Assembly (NCBI RefSeq): GCF_000165485.1
Contig: NC_014623.1
Location: 6,342,893-6,406,892 of the forward strand
DNA length: 64,000 bases
Direction: 5' to 3'
From: Stigmatella aurantiaca DW4/3-1
Lineage (GTDB): Bacteria > Myxococcota > Myxococcia > Myxococcales > Myxococcaceae
The notes under the pieces are model-generated. The model was not told the DNA's origin, did no database searches, and saw only the letters and a program-made list of their open reading frames with translations. Shown here piece by piece: positions 8,323 through 17,116 of this stretch. How positions within the stretch are numbered: position 1 is the first letter of the stretch; every line of letters begins with the position of its first letter. A program made the position numbers and the translations under genes.

Positions 8323-9618
8323 GTGTTCCCTTATTCGCGCCGGGCTTCCGGCATGGCTGTCCTTGTTGTTTGCACGCTCTTGTCATCTGCCTTGCCCGCT
8401 GCGGCGCAGGGCACTCCCCCCAATCCGGACCCGGGCTCCGGGCTGAGCCCGGAGGAACTCCAGGAGATCGAAGCCGCCGTGGGCAAGGACCAGACGGCCT
8501 CCGCCCCGGACACCCCGTCCGAGGCCGCTCCGGGCAGTGCCGCACCGCTGCCCGTGCCCCGGGCGCTGTCCAACCCGTGGCTCGACATGAGCTTCATCCT
8601 CGATGTGGCGCTCGCGGCCTTCACCGCCGAGGAGCCGCTGCAAGGAGGCGGGCATGACCCTTCGAGAAACGGGTTCGCCCTCCAGCAGTTGGAGCTGTCC
8701 ATCGGCAGCGTGGTGGACCCGTACTTCCGCTTCAACGGCAACATCGTCTTCAGCCAGTTCGGGGTGGAGATCGAAGAGGCCTACGCCACCACGCTGGATC
8801 TCCCCGCCAACCTCCAGTTGCGCGCCGGCCAGTTCCTCACCCGCTTCGGCCGGCTCAACAACACCCACCCCCACTCCTGGGACTTCGTGGACCAGCCCTT
8901 CGTCCTCAGCCGCATCTTCGGCGGAGAGGGCAACCGGGGCCTGGGGATGGAGCTCTCCTGGCTCGCGCCCCTGCCCTGGTACGTGGAGCTCCTCGGCTCG
9001 GTCACCGACGCCAACGGGGAGTCCACCGCGCGCAGCTTCTTCGGCGCCACCCAAAGCCGCGTGGTGTCCCCCTTCGACTTCCAGTTCACCGGGGCGGTGA
9101 AGCAGTTCTTCCCCCTCTCGGATGCGCTGTCTCTGATGTGGGGCTTGTCGGCGGTCACGGGCCCCAACGCCTCGGGCCACCGCAACCGCAGCGACGTCTT
9201 CGGAACGGACCTGTACCTGAAGTACCGCGAGGTCCAGGGCAACGATCCCACCGTGCTCGCCCTGCAAGCGGAGGTGCTCTACCGGCGCCGGCAGGTGCCC
9301 GAGGCACTGCTCAGCGACTGGGGCGGTTATGCCCAGCTCCACTGGCGCTTCGCCCAGCGATGGGCCACCAACGCGCGCTACGAGTTCGGCACGGCCGCAC
9401 ACGGCCGGGACGGACAGCTCGCCCCGGACCCGCTCGACCCGGAGTGGACCGCCACGCGCCAGCGCCTCTCCGCCAACCTCACCTTCTGGCCCACGGAGTT
9501 CTCCCGGTTGCGCCTGCAAGCCGCCACCGACCGTGTGGGCTGGCGGGACGAGCCCGACTACTCCGCCTTCCTTGCCTTTGAAGTGGTGATGGGCACCCAC
9601 GGCGCCCACGCCTTCTGA
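8323..9618 (+). CDS. Outer-membrane beta-barrel protein of metal-uptake operon
   Basis: The product has 431 residues with a signal peptide (hydrophobic run to about residue 28, ending PAAAQ). After a Pro/Ala-rich linker, alternating aromatic/polar strands run to a C-terminal phenylalanine, typical of a barrel recognised by the Bam machinery. Features such as RAGQFLTRFGRLNNTH-HSW are like porin or zinc-regulated outer-membrane receptor relatives. No TonB plug domain is apparent at this length, so a passive channel is more likely than a TonB receptor. The GTG at 8323 has AGGAG at 8311-8315. Its place before a znuA-like gene suggests it lets the metal or a chelate enter the periplasm. Confidence 0.8.
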   Translation: MFPYSRRASGMAVLVVCTLLSSALPAAAQGTPPNPDPGSGLSPEELQEIEAAVGKDQTASAPDTPSEAAPGSAAPLPVPRALSNPWLDMSFILDVALAAFTAEEPLQGGGHDPSRNGFALQQLELSIGSVVDPYFRFNGNIVFSQFGVEIEEAYATTLDLPANLQLRAGQFLTRFGRLNNTHPHSWDFVDQPFVLSRIFGGEGNRGLGMELSWLAPLPWYVELLGSVTDANGESTARSFFGATQSRVVSPFDFQFTGAVKQFFPLSDALSLMWGLSAVTGPNASGHRNRSDVFGTDLYLKYREVQGNDPTVLALQAEVLYRRRQVPEALLSDWGGYAQLHWRFAQRWATNARYEFGTAAHGRDGQLAPDPLDPEWTATRQRLSANLTFWPTEFSRLRLQAATDRVGWRDEPDYSAFLAFEVVMGTHGAHAF

Positions 9619-9642
9619 CCCCTTTTGTCCCGGAGCCTTCCG

Positions 9643-10560
9643 ATGAGACACCTCTTCACGGCCTTGAGCGCCGCCCTCCTCTGCCTCTTGTCCCTACCGG
9701 CCCACGCGGCCCTCAACGTCGTCACCTCCGTGTCGGATCTCGCCGCGCTGGCCAAAACCATCGGCGGGGACAAGGTGGACGTCACCTCCCTCTCGGTGCC
9801 CACGCAGGATCCCCACTTCGTGGATGCCCGGCCCAACCTCGCCCTCGCACTCAACCGCGCGGACTTGCTCATCACCGTGGGGCTGGAGCTGGAAGTGGGC
9901 TGGCTGCCCACGCTCCAGCTCGGCGCGCGCAACGCGAAGATCCAGACCGGCAACCCGGGCTACCTGGATGCCTCGCAGTTCGTGAAGCTGCTCGAGGTTC
10001 CCACCGCCAAGGTCGAGCGGAGCCAGGGCGACGTGCACCCGGGCGGCAACCCGCACTACCTCTATGATCCGCGGGCGGCCCTGGCGGTGGCCCAAGGCAT
10101 CGCGGCGCGCCTGGCGCAGCTCGACTCGAAGAACGCCGCCACCTTCCAGGCCAACCTCCAGACGTTCACCACCGAGCTGGAGAAGGCCCGCGCGGACTGG
10201 GAGAAGCGCCTGGCCGGGCTGCGCGGCGCCCCCGTCATCTCGTTCCACCGGACGACGGCCTACCTGTCCGACTGGTTGGGCTTCACGCAGCTGGCGTTCC
10301 TCGAACCGAAGCCGGGCATCCCGCCCAACCCGTCCCACGTGGCCAAGGTGCTGGCCGAGGGGCGCTCGCAGAAGGCGCGGCTTCTCTTCCAGGAGGACTA
10401 CTACCCGGACACCACGTCCCGGCTCGTGGCCTCCAAGCTCCCCGCCCCCCTGGTCATCATCCCCGGCGGCACGAACTTCCGGGGCGGAGAGACGTACCTC
10501 CAACACATGGAGGGTCTGGTGAAGCGGCTCGAGCAGGGCCTCGCGGGCAAGGGGACCTGA
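9643..10560 (+). CDS. Metal ABC transporter substrate-binding protein (ZnuA/TroA family)
   Basis: The product has 305 residues with a signal peptide (ALLCLLSLPAHA). It belongs to the cluster 9 metal-binding proteins: the likely ligands are the histidine of QDPHFVDARP, the histidine of NPHYLYDP, the histidine of SFHRTTAYL and the aspartate of QEDYYPDTTSR, in the usual order. The ATG at 9643 has GGAG seven bases upstream; an upstream TTG (9625) is less likely. It would capture Zn2+ or Mn2+ in the periplasm and hand it to the permease encoded at 12151. The extended His-rich loop of true ZnuA is absent, so the metal is not certain. Confidence 0.9.
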   Translation: MRHLFTALSAALLCLLSLPAHAALNVVTSVSDLAALAKTIGGDKVDVTSLSVPTQDPHFVDARPNLALALNRADLLITVGLELEVGWLPTLQLGARNAKIQTGNPGYLDASQFVKLLEVPTAKVERSQGDVHPGGNPHYLYDPRAALAVAQGIAARLAQLDSKNAATFQANLQTFTTELEKARADWEKRLAGLRGAPVISFHRTTAYLSDWLGFTQLAFLEPKPGIPPNPSHVAKVLAEGRSQKARLLFQEDYYPDTTSRLVASKLPAPLVIIPGGTNFRGGETYLQHMEGLVKRLEQGLAGKGT

Positions 10561-10561
10561 C

Positions 10562-11407
10562 ATGCGCCTGTCACAACTTCTGCCCTTGGCCCTGTTGGGA
10601 GGATGTGCCTGGGATGCCGGCGAAGGCTTCGCCGTGCTCGAACCCACCGTGCGCGCAGCCTACGTCTCCGAGCCTTCCCGCGCCGTGGGCGATGGGTACC
10701 AGCGGCTCAGCTCCGACTACCAGGTCCGCCTCACCACCGCGGAGATGCGGTTGGAGCGCATCGAGTTGACGGCCAGCGCCGGAGGGGGAGGCACCAGCAC
10801 CTTCGATCCCTCCCGTCCCCCACCCGGCTACAGCCTGTGCCACAACGGCCACTGCCATCGCGACGATGGGGCGCTCATCGACTACGAGGACATCGCGGCG
10901 GAGCTGGGCGGCGGAGGCGCGGCCCCCCGCACCGTGGCCACCCTCCCCGTGGGAGATGTGAACTTGCTGGCCCCGGAGACCCGCGCGGTGACGTGCGCTC
11001 CGGCCTGCGAGCTGCCCAGCGGCGCGGTGTCCCGGGGGCGCTGGGCCGTGACGGCCCTGAAGCTGGAGGGCACCGTGCGCGATGGGCGGACCGACGCCCG
11101 CTTCGGGGGCGAGAAGCCCTTCCGCCTGGAGGCCACGCCAGGCAGTGCCACCGCCGCGCCGCTCGCGGTGCTCGACGGAGATCTGGACGTTCCCGCGGAC
11201 CGGGAGCACGCACCGCGCGTCCTCCTGGCGCTCCAGTTGGAGGTGACGGCCCGGCTCTTCGACAGCGTGGCCTGGGAACTTCCCCAGCCCGGGAGCGATG
11301 GCACCGTGGACCTGAGCGCGGCCGCCAACGCCCCCGCGCGGGAGGCCATTCTCAAAAGCGTGGCCGAGCTGGCCCCTTCGGCGGAGGTGAAGCGTGAAGA
11401 CCGATGA
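10562..11407 (+). CDS. Lipoprotein with HNGHCH metal-binding motif
   Basis: The product has 281 residues. The lipobox LLGGC places the lipidated cysteine at residue 15. A cluster HNGHCHRDD at about residues 94-102 is an obvious metal-binding candidate. The remainder has beta-rich character with no recognised domain. It starts one base after the stop of the binding-protein gene and overlaps the ATPase gene, so it is a firm operon member. It could be an accessory metal chaperone on the periplasmic face; this is inferred from motif and position only. Confidence 0.8.
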   Translation: MRLSQLLPLALLGGCAWDAGEGFAVLEPTVRAAYVSEPSRAVGDGYQRLSSDYQVRLTTAEMRLERIELTASAGGGGTSTFDPSRPPPGYSLCHNGHCHRDDGALIDYEDIAAELGGGGAAPRTVATLPVGDVNLLAPETRAVTCAPACELPSGAVSRGRWAVTALKLEGTVRDGRTDARFGGEKPFRLEATPGSATAAPLAVLDGDLDVPADREHAPRVLLALQLEVTARLFDSVAWELPQPGSDGTVDLSAAANAPAREAILKSVAELAPSAEVKREDR

Positions 11408-12206
11408 CACCCCCGCCTCCCATGAAGCCGCTTTCCCCGGGGTGACCCCGGCCGAGGTGCTCCTGTCCTGCGAGAACCTCGTCATCGGCTATGGAAACAA
11501 GGCGCTCCTGCCCCCCCTCCATCTCCAGGTGCGGCGGGGAGACTTCGTGGCCGTGGTGGGCCGCAATGGCTCGGGAAAGAGCACCTGGTTCAAGACGCTG
11601 CTGGGCCTGCTTCCCCCCGTGTCTGGACGCATCGACAAGGGCACGCCCGGAATGAAGAGCGCGTACGTGCCGCAGACGGCGAGCATGGACGCCCTGCTGC
11701 CCGTGCGCCCCAAGGAACTGGTCCTCTGGGGGCGACTGACCGGCTGGAACTTCCTGCGCCCCTTCTCCAGCCAGGAGGACCGCCGCGTGGCCCGCGAGGC
11801 GCTCGACACCGTGGGCGCCCAGGCGTTCGCCCACCGGCCCTTCCGCGAGCTGTCCGAAGGCCAGAAACAGCGCGCGCTGCTCGCCCGGGTGCTCGCCAGC
11901 AACGCGGACCTCGTGCTGCTGGATGAGCCCACCGCTGCCATGGACGCCGTGGCCGAACGGGAGACGATGCAACGGCTTGCGGAGCTGGCCCGGGAGCGGC
12001 GCATCGCCGTGGTGGTGGTGAGCCACGATCTGGCGATGGCCGCCGAGTACGCCAGCACCCTGCTCTTCGTGGACCGGGAGGCGCCCGCCGTCGTCCTGGG
12101 CAACGCGCGCACCGTGTTCAACCACCCCGCCTTCCGCCATCAGTACGGCGATGAGTACTCGGCCCGTCTCTCCCTTGGATCTCGACTTGGACCCATCCCT
12201 GGTTGA
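11394..12206 (+). CDS. Metal ABC transporter ATP-binding protein (ZnuC-like)
   Basis: The product has 270 residues. Walker A GRNGSGKST is at residues 57-65, the signature reads LSEGQ (for LSGGQ), Walker B is LVLLDEP, and the switch histidine is in VVSHD. The GTG at 11394 has GGAGGT five bases upstream. The gene overlaps its neighbours on both sides (14 bp with the lipoprotein, 56 bp with the permease). It energises uptake through the permease. The family is sure; the metal is inferred from the operon. Confidence 0.92.
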   Translation: MKTDDTPASHEAAFPGVTPAEVLLSCENLVIGYGNKALLPPLHLQVRRGDFVAVVGRNGSGKSTWFKTLLGLLPPVSGRIDKGTPGMKSAYVPQTASMDALLPVRPKELVLWGRLTGWNFLRPFSSQEDRRVAREALDTVGAQAFAHRPFRELSEGQKQRALLARVLASNADLVLLDEPTAAMDAVAERETMQRLAELARERRIAVVVVSHDLAMAAEYASTLLFVDREAPAVVLGNARTVFNHPAFRHQYGDEYSARLSLGSRLGPIPG

Positions 12207-13059
12207 ACCCTCGAAGTGGGAACAGTTCCTGTCGAGCCTCGATCTGTTCCTGGATCCGGTTCTGTGCGCCCTGATCGCGGGGGGCGTGCTGGGGTTCCTG
12301 AGCGTGTACGTGGTGCTGCGGCGCATGGTGTTCGTCAGCGCCGCGGTCACCCAGGCGGCGGGCCTGGGCGTGGCGCTCGCCTTCTTCGCGGAGATCCACC
12401 TGGGCACCCACGTGGACCCCATGCTGGGGGCCACCGGACTGTCGCTGCTGGCAACGGCCCTGCTGATGGCGGACCCGTCCCGGCTGAAGCTCACGCGGGA
12501 GAGCGTGCTCGGCCTCGCCTTCGCCTTCTCGGGCGGGGCCGCCGTGCTGGTGGGCGACCGCATCGCCCAGGAGGCCCATGACATCCAGGGGATCCTCTTC
12601 GGCACCGCGGTGCTGGTCACCCCCGAGCAGCTCGCCACCGTGGCCGGGGTGGGCGGTGTCATCCTCCTCATTCACCTGTGGTGGTTCCGCGGCATCTCCT
12701 TCGCCAGCTTCGACCGGGTGGGCGCCCGCGTGCAGGGGCTCCCGGTGCGCTTGCTGGATGCGGTGTTGATGGTCTCCATCGGCATCATGGTGGGCGTGTC
12801 GGCGCGGGCGCTCGGATCGCTGCCCGTGTTCGCCTTCTCCACCCTGTCCGCCATCGCGGCGCTGGTGCTCGATCTGAGGCTGCCGTGGACGTTCCTCTTC
12901 GCCACGATCGCCGGGTGCCTCTCCGGCGCGGGGGGCTACCTCTTCGCCTTCTTCTATGACTTCCCGGTGGGCGCCTCGCAGACGGTGTGCGCCAGCGTGC
13001 TGGTGGGGGTTGCCGTGCTGATGAACGGCCTGCGCCGGCTCATCCGCCCAGCCCACTGA
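12151..13059 (+). CDS. Metal ABC transporter permease (ABC-3/ZnuB family)
   Basis: The product has 302 residues with about eight hydrophobic helices from residue 33 onward, including FVSAAVTQAAGLGVALAFF, which matches the conserved cytoplasmic-loop region of ABC-3 permeases. The ATG at 12151 lies inside the end of the ATPase gene, giving a 56-bp overlap. The last gene of the rightward operon; its end overlaps by 20 bp the convergent TPR gene. It forms the channel for Zn2+/Mn2+. Confidence 0.9.
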   Translation: MSTRPVSPLDLDLDPSLVEPSKWEQFLSSLDLFLDPVLCALIAGGVLGFLSVYVVLRRMVFVSAAVTQAAGLGVALAFFAEIHLGTHVDPMLGATGLSLLATALLMADPSRLKLTRESVLGLAFAFSGGAAVLVGDRIAQEAHDIQGILFGTAVLVTPEQLATVAGVGGVILLIHLWWFRGISFASFDRVGARVQGLPVRLLDAVLMVSIGIMVGVSARALGSLPVFAFSTLSAIAALVLDLRLPWTFLFATIAGCLSGAGGYLFAFFYDFPVGASQTVCASVLVGVAVLMNGLRRLIRPAH

Positions 13060-14758
13060 CCGGGCCCTCCGTGTTGCCGACGGGTGGCGGGGGCTCGGAG
13101 CCCACCAGGCGAAGGGGGTGTCCCCGCCCAGCCACGAACGACCGGGCCCGTCTGAGCTCTGGCAGGTGGGCATCCGCGCGGCGCCAGAGTTCGAGGAAGC
13201 GGGAGAAGTCCCGCCCAGCCTCCGCGAAGTCTCCCTGGCCCGCCCGGGCCTCCGCCACGAGCAGCCGCGCATGGCCACTGCCTGGCCGCTCCGCCACGAG
13301 CCCGAGCGCCAGCTCCAAGGCCTTCTCTTCGCGCCCGAAGCGCAGCCGCACCCGCGCCAGCGTCTCGCGCGCGGACCGGGAGAAAGGCGCAGGACCCGCC
13401 GCCCGCAGGCGGCGCTCCAGCCGGAATGCCCGGATGAGGGTCGCCTCGGCCCGGGCCGAGTCTCCCCGGCGCGCCTCCAGCGCCCCCCGCAGCTCCTGAC
13501 TCGCCGTCTCCAGCACCCGCGCCACATCCCTCGGGCAGAGCGCACGGCCCTCGGCGCGGCGCTCGTCCGACACCGCCGTGTGCAGCGCATCGAGCATGTC
13601 GCAAGCACGTTCCGCCTCGAAGAGCTTGCCGGTCTCCAGGGCGCAGAGCCCCCGGGTGTAGAGGCGCAGCCCATCGAGCAGGGCCCGCTCGGCGACGGCC
13701 GCCCCTTCGCCCAGCTCGCCATGGACTTCCGCCGCCGCGCGCCAGAAGCCGAAGCGCAGGTGAAGCCCGGAGAGGACACAGGCCGAGAGCACCACGGCCT
13801 GCCCATCGCCCTGCCCTTCCACCCGGGCGCGGAGGCGCCGGGCCCACACCTGTCCTTCGCCGTACTGCCCCGCCTCGGCGCACCCGGTCACGAGCAGCCG
13901 CATCGCCAGCTCCGCGGAAGGGGCTGCATGGGCCGGGAGCGTTTCCTGGGCGAGATAGGCGTCATCCACCTCCACCGCCCGTTGAAGCACTTGGCGCGCC
14001 TCTCCAGTAAGGCCGATGCGCTGAAGAAGCCGCCCCGCCCCCAGCAGGGCTGGCCCCACCTCGGGGACCAGGGCCACCAGCCGCAGCGCGCTGTCCTGGG
14101 CCATCTCGGGCCGGGCGCTGTCCACCCAAGCGTTCACCCACGCATGGTGGACCCCCTCGTGGTGGGGATGCGTCCGCAACATCTCCCTCAAGAGGGATTG
14201 GGCATAGGACTGTCCCGGGCAAGGCCTGCCACTGGCCTCGTATCCATCCATCAGGAACCCCGCGAGCAACAGCCGCGCCTCCACGTCCTCGGGATAGAGC
14301 GAGAGGAGGTACTCCATCTCGCGCACGAAGGACTGTCGGCCGTTGGCGGGCCCCTTGTCCGCCAGCAGGCTCGCGGCGACGACGTAGCGCTGCTCGAGAT
14401 CCGTTGCCCGCTCGCACAGCGCGAGCGCCTGACGGATGGCCTCGGTGCGCTCGGCGGCGAAGCGCCCTCCCGCGCCGCGTGTCAGGGCCAGGCCCCAGAA
14501 GGCCATGGCGAGGCCCGGATCCTGCCGCGCCGCCTCGGCGAACGCCCGCCGTGCCTCGGCCCCCCAGCCCAGGTGCAACAGGCGCAACCCCTGGTCGAAG
14601 TACGCCTGGGCCCGGGGAACGCGGGTGCTGACCTGCATGTGGGCCTGCCCCCACCCGTCGCGCAGCGGCGGCGTGGGAAGCTCGGCGTTGGGAATGTCCT
14701 CCCACGGTCCATGGGAGAAGACGGAGGGTTCCTCGGCTCGAAGAAGTCTCGCCAGCAT
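13040..14758 (-). CDS. TPR-rich protein of unknown role
   Basis: The product has 572 residues, almost wholly helical with repeated TPR-like units (for example AQAYFDQGLRLLHLGWGAEA, then AFAEAARQDPGLAMAFWGLA). There is no signal peptide or membrane segment, so it is probably cytoplasmic. It ends a leftward string of genes: the 201-residue gene stops 10 bases upstream of its ATG. The first residues around AHMQVSTRVPRAQAYFDQGLRL resemble the start of periplasmic/metal-associated TPR proteins, but I cannot assign a function. Confidence 0.75.
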   Translation of the reverse strand: MLARLLRAEEPSVFSHGPWEDIPNAELPTPPLRDGWGQAHMQVSTRVPRAQAYFDQGLRLLHLGWGAEARRAFAEAARQDPGLAMAFWGLALTRGAGGRFAAERTEAIRQALALCERATDLEQRYVVAASLLADKGPANGRQSFVREMEYLLSLYPEDVEARLLLAGFLMDGYEASGRPCPGQSYAQSLLREMLRTHPHHEGVHHAWVNAWVDSARPEMAQDSALRLVALVPEVGPALLGAGRLLQRIGLTGEARQVLQRAVEVDDAYLAQETLPAHAAPSAELAMRLLVTGCAEAGQYGEGQVWARRLRARVEGQGDGQAVVLSACVLSGLHLRFGFWRAAAEVHGELGEGAAVAERALLDGLRLYTRGLCALETGKLFEAERACDMLDALHTAVSDERRAEGRALCPRDVARVLETASQELRGALEARRGDSARAEATLIRAFRLERRLRAAGPAPFSRSARETLARVRLRFGREEKALELALGLVAERPGSGHARLLVAEARAGQGDFAEAGRDFSRFLELWRRADAHLPELRRARSFVAGRGHPLRLVGSEPPPPVGNTEGPVSGLGG

Positions 14759-14768
14759 GATGTCCTCC

Positions 14769-15374
14769 TCAGGCCCCAGCCCACGGGGCGTTCCAATCGT
14801 TCCCTGCGAACTCCAATGCGCGGGCGCGCGTGGCGATGCGCCACCACGCTCCCGCCAACTCCTCTGCCCCCACGGGCGAGCCTTTCCGGCGGCTCGCCAG
14901 GCACTCGCGCCGCCAGCCCACCCCCAGCGTGGCGAGCACCCACTCCTCGTACCCGGCCAGCCACTCCGCCACCGTCACCACGGCCCTGCGCGCGGCGCGC
15001 TGCTCCTCGAACGTCACCGGCTCACGCAGCGGCCCCAAGCCTTCCGCCAGGAAGACAGGCCACTCCACGCGAGCGGCCTCCACGAGGCGCGGCGAGAAAC
15101 CCTCCCGGGCGATGAGGACGGCTTCCGTTTCCTCGCTGCACAGCACACCGAACCCCCACATCGTGAGGGCCCCTCTTCCCGGCAGCACGCCGCCATACGC
15201 GCTGCATCCCTTGTGCCCTTCCGGGCGGCGCGTCCGGGACAGCCCCCGGCGCAGCAGGAGATTTCCTCCCGGGAACGAGACGTCCTTCCCGAGACACCCC
15301 AGCGTGATGTCGAACAAGCGCTCCGCATCACGCCGGAGCTCCAAGGGCAACAAGGGCGGCAGGGCAGTGGCCAT
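14769..15374 (-). CDS. Conserved-looking hypothetical protein
   Basis: The product has 201 residues, soluble, with mixed helix and strand character and four cysteines scattered (no clear pairs). The G/C third-position bias is normal for the neighbourhood, supporting a real gene. It lies between the 125-residue gene (10 bases upstream) and the TPR gene (10 bases downstream), so the three are co-transcribed. I do not recognise the family. Confidence 0.7.
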   Translation of the reverse strand: MATALPPLLPLELRRDAERLFDITLGCLGKDVSFPGGNLLLRRGLSRTRRPEGHKGCSAYGGVLPGRGALTMWGFGVLCSEETEAVLIAREGFSPRLVEAARVEWPVFLAEGLGPLREPVTFEEQRAARRAVVTVAEWLAGYEEWVLATLGVGWRRECLASRRKGSPVGAEELAGAWWRIATRARALEFAGNDWNAPWAGA

Positions 15375-15384
15375 GAGCCGTTCC

Positions 15385-15762
15385 TCAGCTCGCCTTGGCC
15401 GGCGCGTTTTGCCGAGGCTTGATGTCCCCGAAGAGGGCGGCGGGCACGATGGGCTGAGCCCCCTTTTGGGTGAGCAGCGCGTTCACCGCACGGACGATTT
15501 TGCCGCGCACGCGGGGCGGCAGCGGCTGGTCCGAGAGCGCCGCATGGAGCTGCCGGTCACTCACCCCGCGTCCGCTCTTCGGCTTGCCGAGGCCCAGCTC
15601 CGCGTAGGACTTGCCCTGGGTGTCCTTGTCCCGCCGCTTCGCCCAGCGCTTGTGCTCCAAGAGGCGATCCTCGTCGGAGTGGCGCTCGAGCCGGGCCGAG
15701 AGGCGCACCAAGGTCCGGGGGTCGATCTTCTGGTCGTTCAGGAACTGCTGAAAGCTACCCAT
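15385..15762 (-). CDS. Small basic hypothetical protein
   Basis: The product has 125 residues, rich in Lys and Arg (for example RLLEHKRWAKRRDKD), no signal peptide. The C-terminal half has a helical segment (PPRVRGKIVRAVNALLTQKG). The ATG at 15762 has GGAGA upstream and is preferred to a longer frame that extends to 15966. It sits in the same leftward unit as the 201-residue protein. A nucleic-acid-binding role is possible from charge alone but not shown. Confidence 0.65.
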   Translation of the reverse strand: MGSFQQFLNDQKIDPRTLVRLSARLERHSDEDRLLEHKRWAKRRDKDTQGKSYAELGLGKPKSGRGVSDRQLHAALSDQPLPPRVRGKIVRAVNALLTQKGAQPIVPAALFGDIKPRQNAPAKAS

Positions 15763-15836
15763 GCTGTCTCTCCAGGGACTTCGGGAAAGCGGAGCCAGGC
15801 TTCCCTGGCCCCGCGAAAAGAACTTCCGGGAGCGCG

Positions 15837-16331
15837 TCAGTGGACGTGGTCGTGCTCGCCGTGCTCGGCGACGAACGAGAGGGACGTCTTCGAGGTGGGC
15901 CCGAACGTGAGCACGTGCGTGCCCACCCCCAGTTCCACCGTGTAGCGGCCCTTGATCTCCGAGCACTCGGTGGAGCTCTTCGCCACCGCCTCCGGCTCCA
16001 CGGCCACGCCGTTGGCGGTGCGGATGGTCAACGGCACGTCCTCGCTGACGAAGAAGAGGTAGTCCCCTTCTTCCGAGGCCGCGAACGTGACGGAGCCGCC
16101 CTTGCCGCCCGTCGCATCGACGAGGGAGATGTCATAGCGCTTGTGATCATTGCTCACGGCCGGAGCGCCCGCGGACGTCGCGGCGGCGGTGATGGGCACG
16201 GCGGGCCCCTCTTTGAGGTGCTCACACCCCTCGACGTCGATGCTCTCCTCCTCCCCCTCATCGTCTCCGCACCCAGCGCTGAAGAGGATCGACGAAGACA
16301 GCAACACGGCGGACAACAGCTTCCTGTTCAT
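15837..16331 (-). CDS. Lipoprotein with His-rich C-terminal tail
   Basis: The product has 164 residues with a lipobox FSAGC (cysteine at about residue 21) followed by an acidic linker. The body is probably a small beta-sandwich and the last residues are AEHGEHDHVH, five histidine/acid positions suited to bind Zn, Ni or Cu. It is encoded 74 bp upstream of the basic hypothetical gene. Together with the HxxCxEH gene at 16599 it may be a second metal-handling unit next to the ZnuABC-like operon; that is inference from motifs and proximity. Confidence 0.75.
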   Translation of the reverse strand: MNRKLLSAVLLSSSILFSAGCGDDEGEEESIDVEGCEHLKEGPAVPITAAATSAGAPAVSNDHKRYDISLVDATGGKGGSVTFAASEEGDYLFFVSEDVPLTIRTANGVAVEPEAVAKSSTECSEIKGRYTVELGVGTHVLTFGPTSKTSLSFVAEHGEHDHVH

Positions 16332-16598
16332 GAGTTATTCCACGGGTGAATACTGCGTGCAGCAGTGGGAATGCCCTCAGGCGCCCGGCCTCTGGAGGCA
16401 AGGCACGAGGCGCGTGGCGAGGACATGAAGGCAAAGGCCCACGCGAGGGACTCCTCGCGCGAGGGAGCGCTGCATCAACCGGTGCGGACGACGGCGCGCA
16501 ACCCGCGCGGCCTTTTCTGGGCCGTCAACGGACGCACCCCCTCGTGAACCCCGCACGCACGGCGCACGAAGAGCCGTGACGGCAGCGCTCCAGGGATG

Positions 16599-17099
16599 TC
16601 AGGACAGGGGGGGAGACGACTTGGGGGCGACCCGGAGCCGGTCCACGGGCTCCGCTTGAACCTGCTTCCGCACGGACACCGGCCCCGAACAGACTGGCGC
16701 CTCCGTGAGCAGCGGCCCCTGCCCGGGAGGCGGCAGAAGCTCGCGGCGGAAGAAGGCATGGGCACAGTGGGCCTCGGAGCCATGAGAGACCGTGGCCTCC
16801 TGCGCCGCAGCCGCCACCCGCGAGTCGGAGAAGGACTCGCGCACCGGGCCCAGCCGCGCGTGCCCAGCCACCTCGCCCGCGTGAACCACCTCGCCGTGCT
16901 CCAAGCACGTGGTGTGCTGGACGAGGGCGAAGTGGGCCGCGCTGCCCAGGTACGCCAGCGCGCAGAGCACCACCAGCGGCAACGCCAACAGGCGCGGCCG
17001 GTGGAGGCTCCCAGGCAGATGGCGTTCCGAGCGTCTCACGCGATGCGGTTCCACATGAAGATGAGTTGCGTTTGTAAGCCAGTTCGACTTCCGGCGCAA
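16599..17099 (-). CDS. Small membrane protein with HxxCxEH motif (second copy)
   Basis: The frame spans up to 166 residues from TTG 17099, but in-frame GTGs at 17054 and 17039 are equally possible starts; the first 20 residues are not supported by a strong ribosome site. A transmembrane helix (LLALPLVVLCALAYLGSA) is followed by VQHTTCLEHGEVVHAGEV, which contains H-T-T-C-L-E-H, the same HxxCxEH pattern as the first gene of the metal-uptake operon at 7835. More histidines follow (HARL, SHGSEAHCAHAFF). It is probably anchored in the inner membrane with a metal-binding periplasmic part. The last ~50 residues are low in recognisable features. Confidence 0.6.
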   Translation of the reverse strand: MRRKSNWLTNATHLHVEPHRVRRSERHLPGSLHRPRLLALPLVVLCALAYLGSAAHFALVQHTTCLEHGEVVHAGEVAGHARLGPVRESFSDSRVAAAAQEATVSHGSEAHCAHAFFRRELLPPPGQGPLLTEAPVCSGPVSVRKQVQAEPVDRLRVAPKSSPPLS

Positions 17100-17116
17100 G
17101 CAGGACGGCGACGGGC

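Noticed and set aside
13118-15115. 665-codon rightward open frame opposite the TPR gene
   Set aside because: Shadow of a helical repeat gene on the minus strand.
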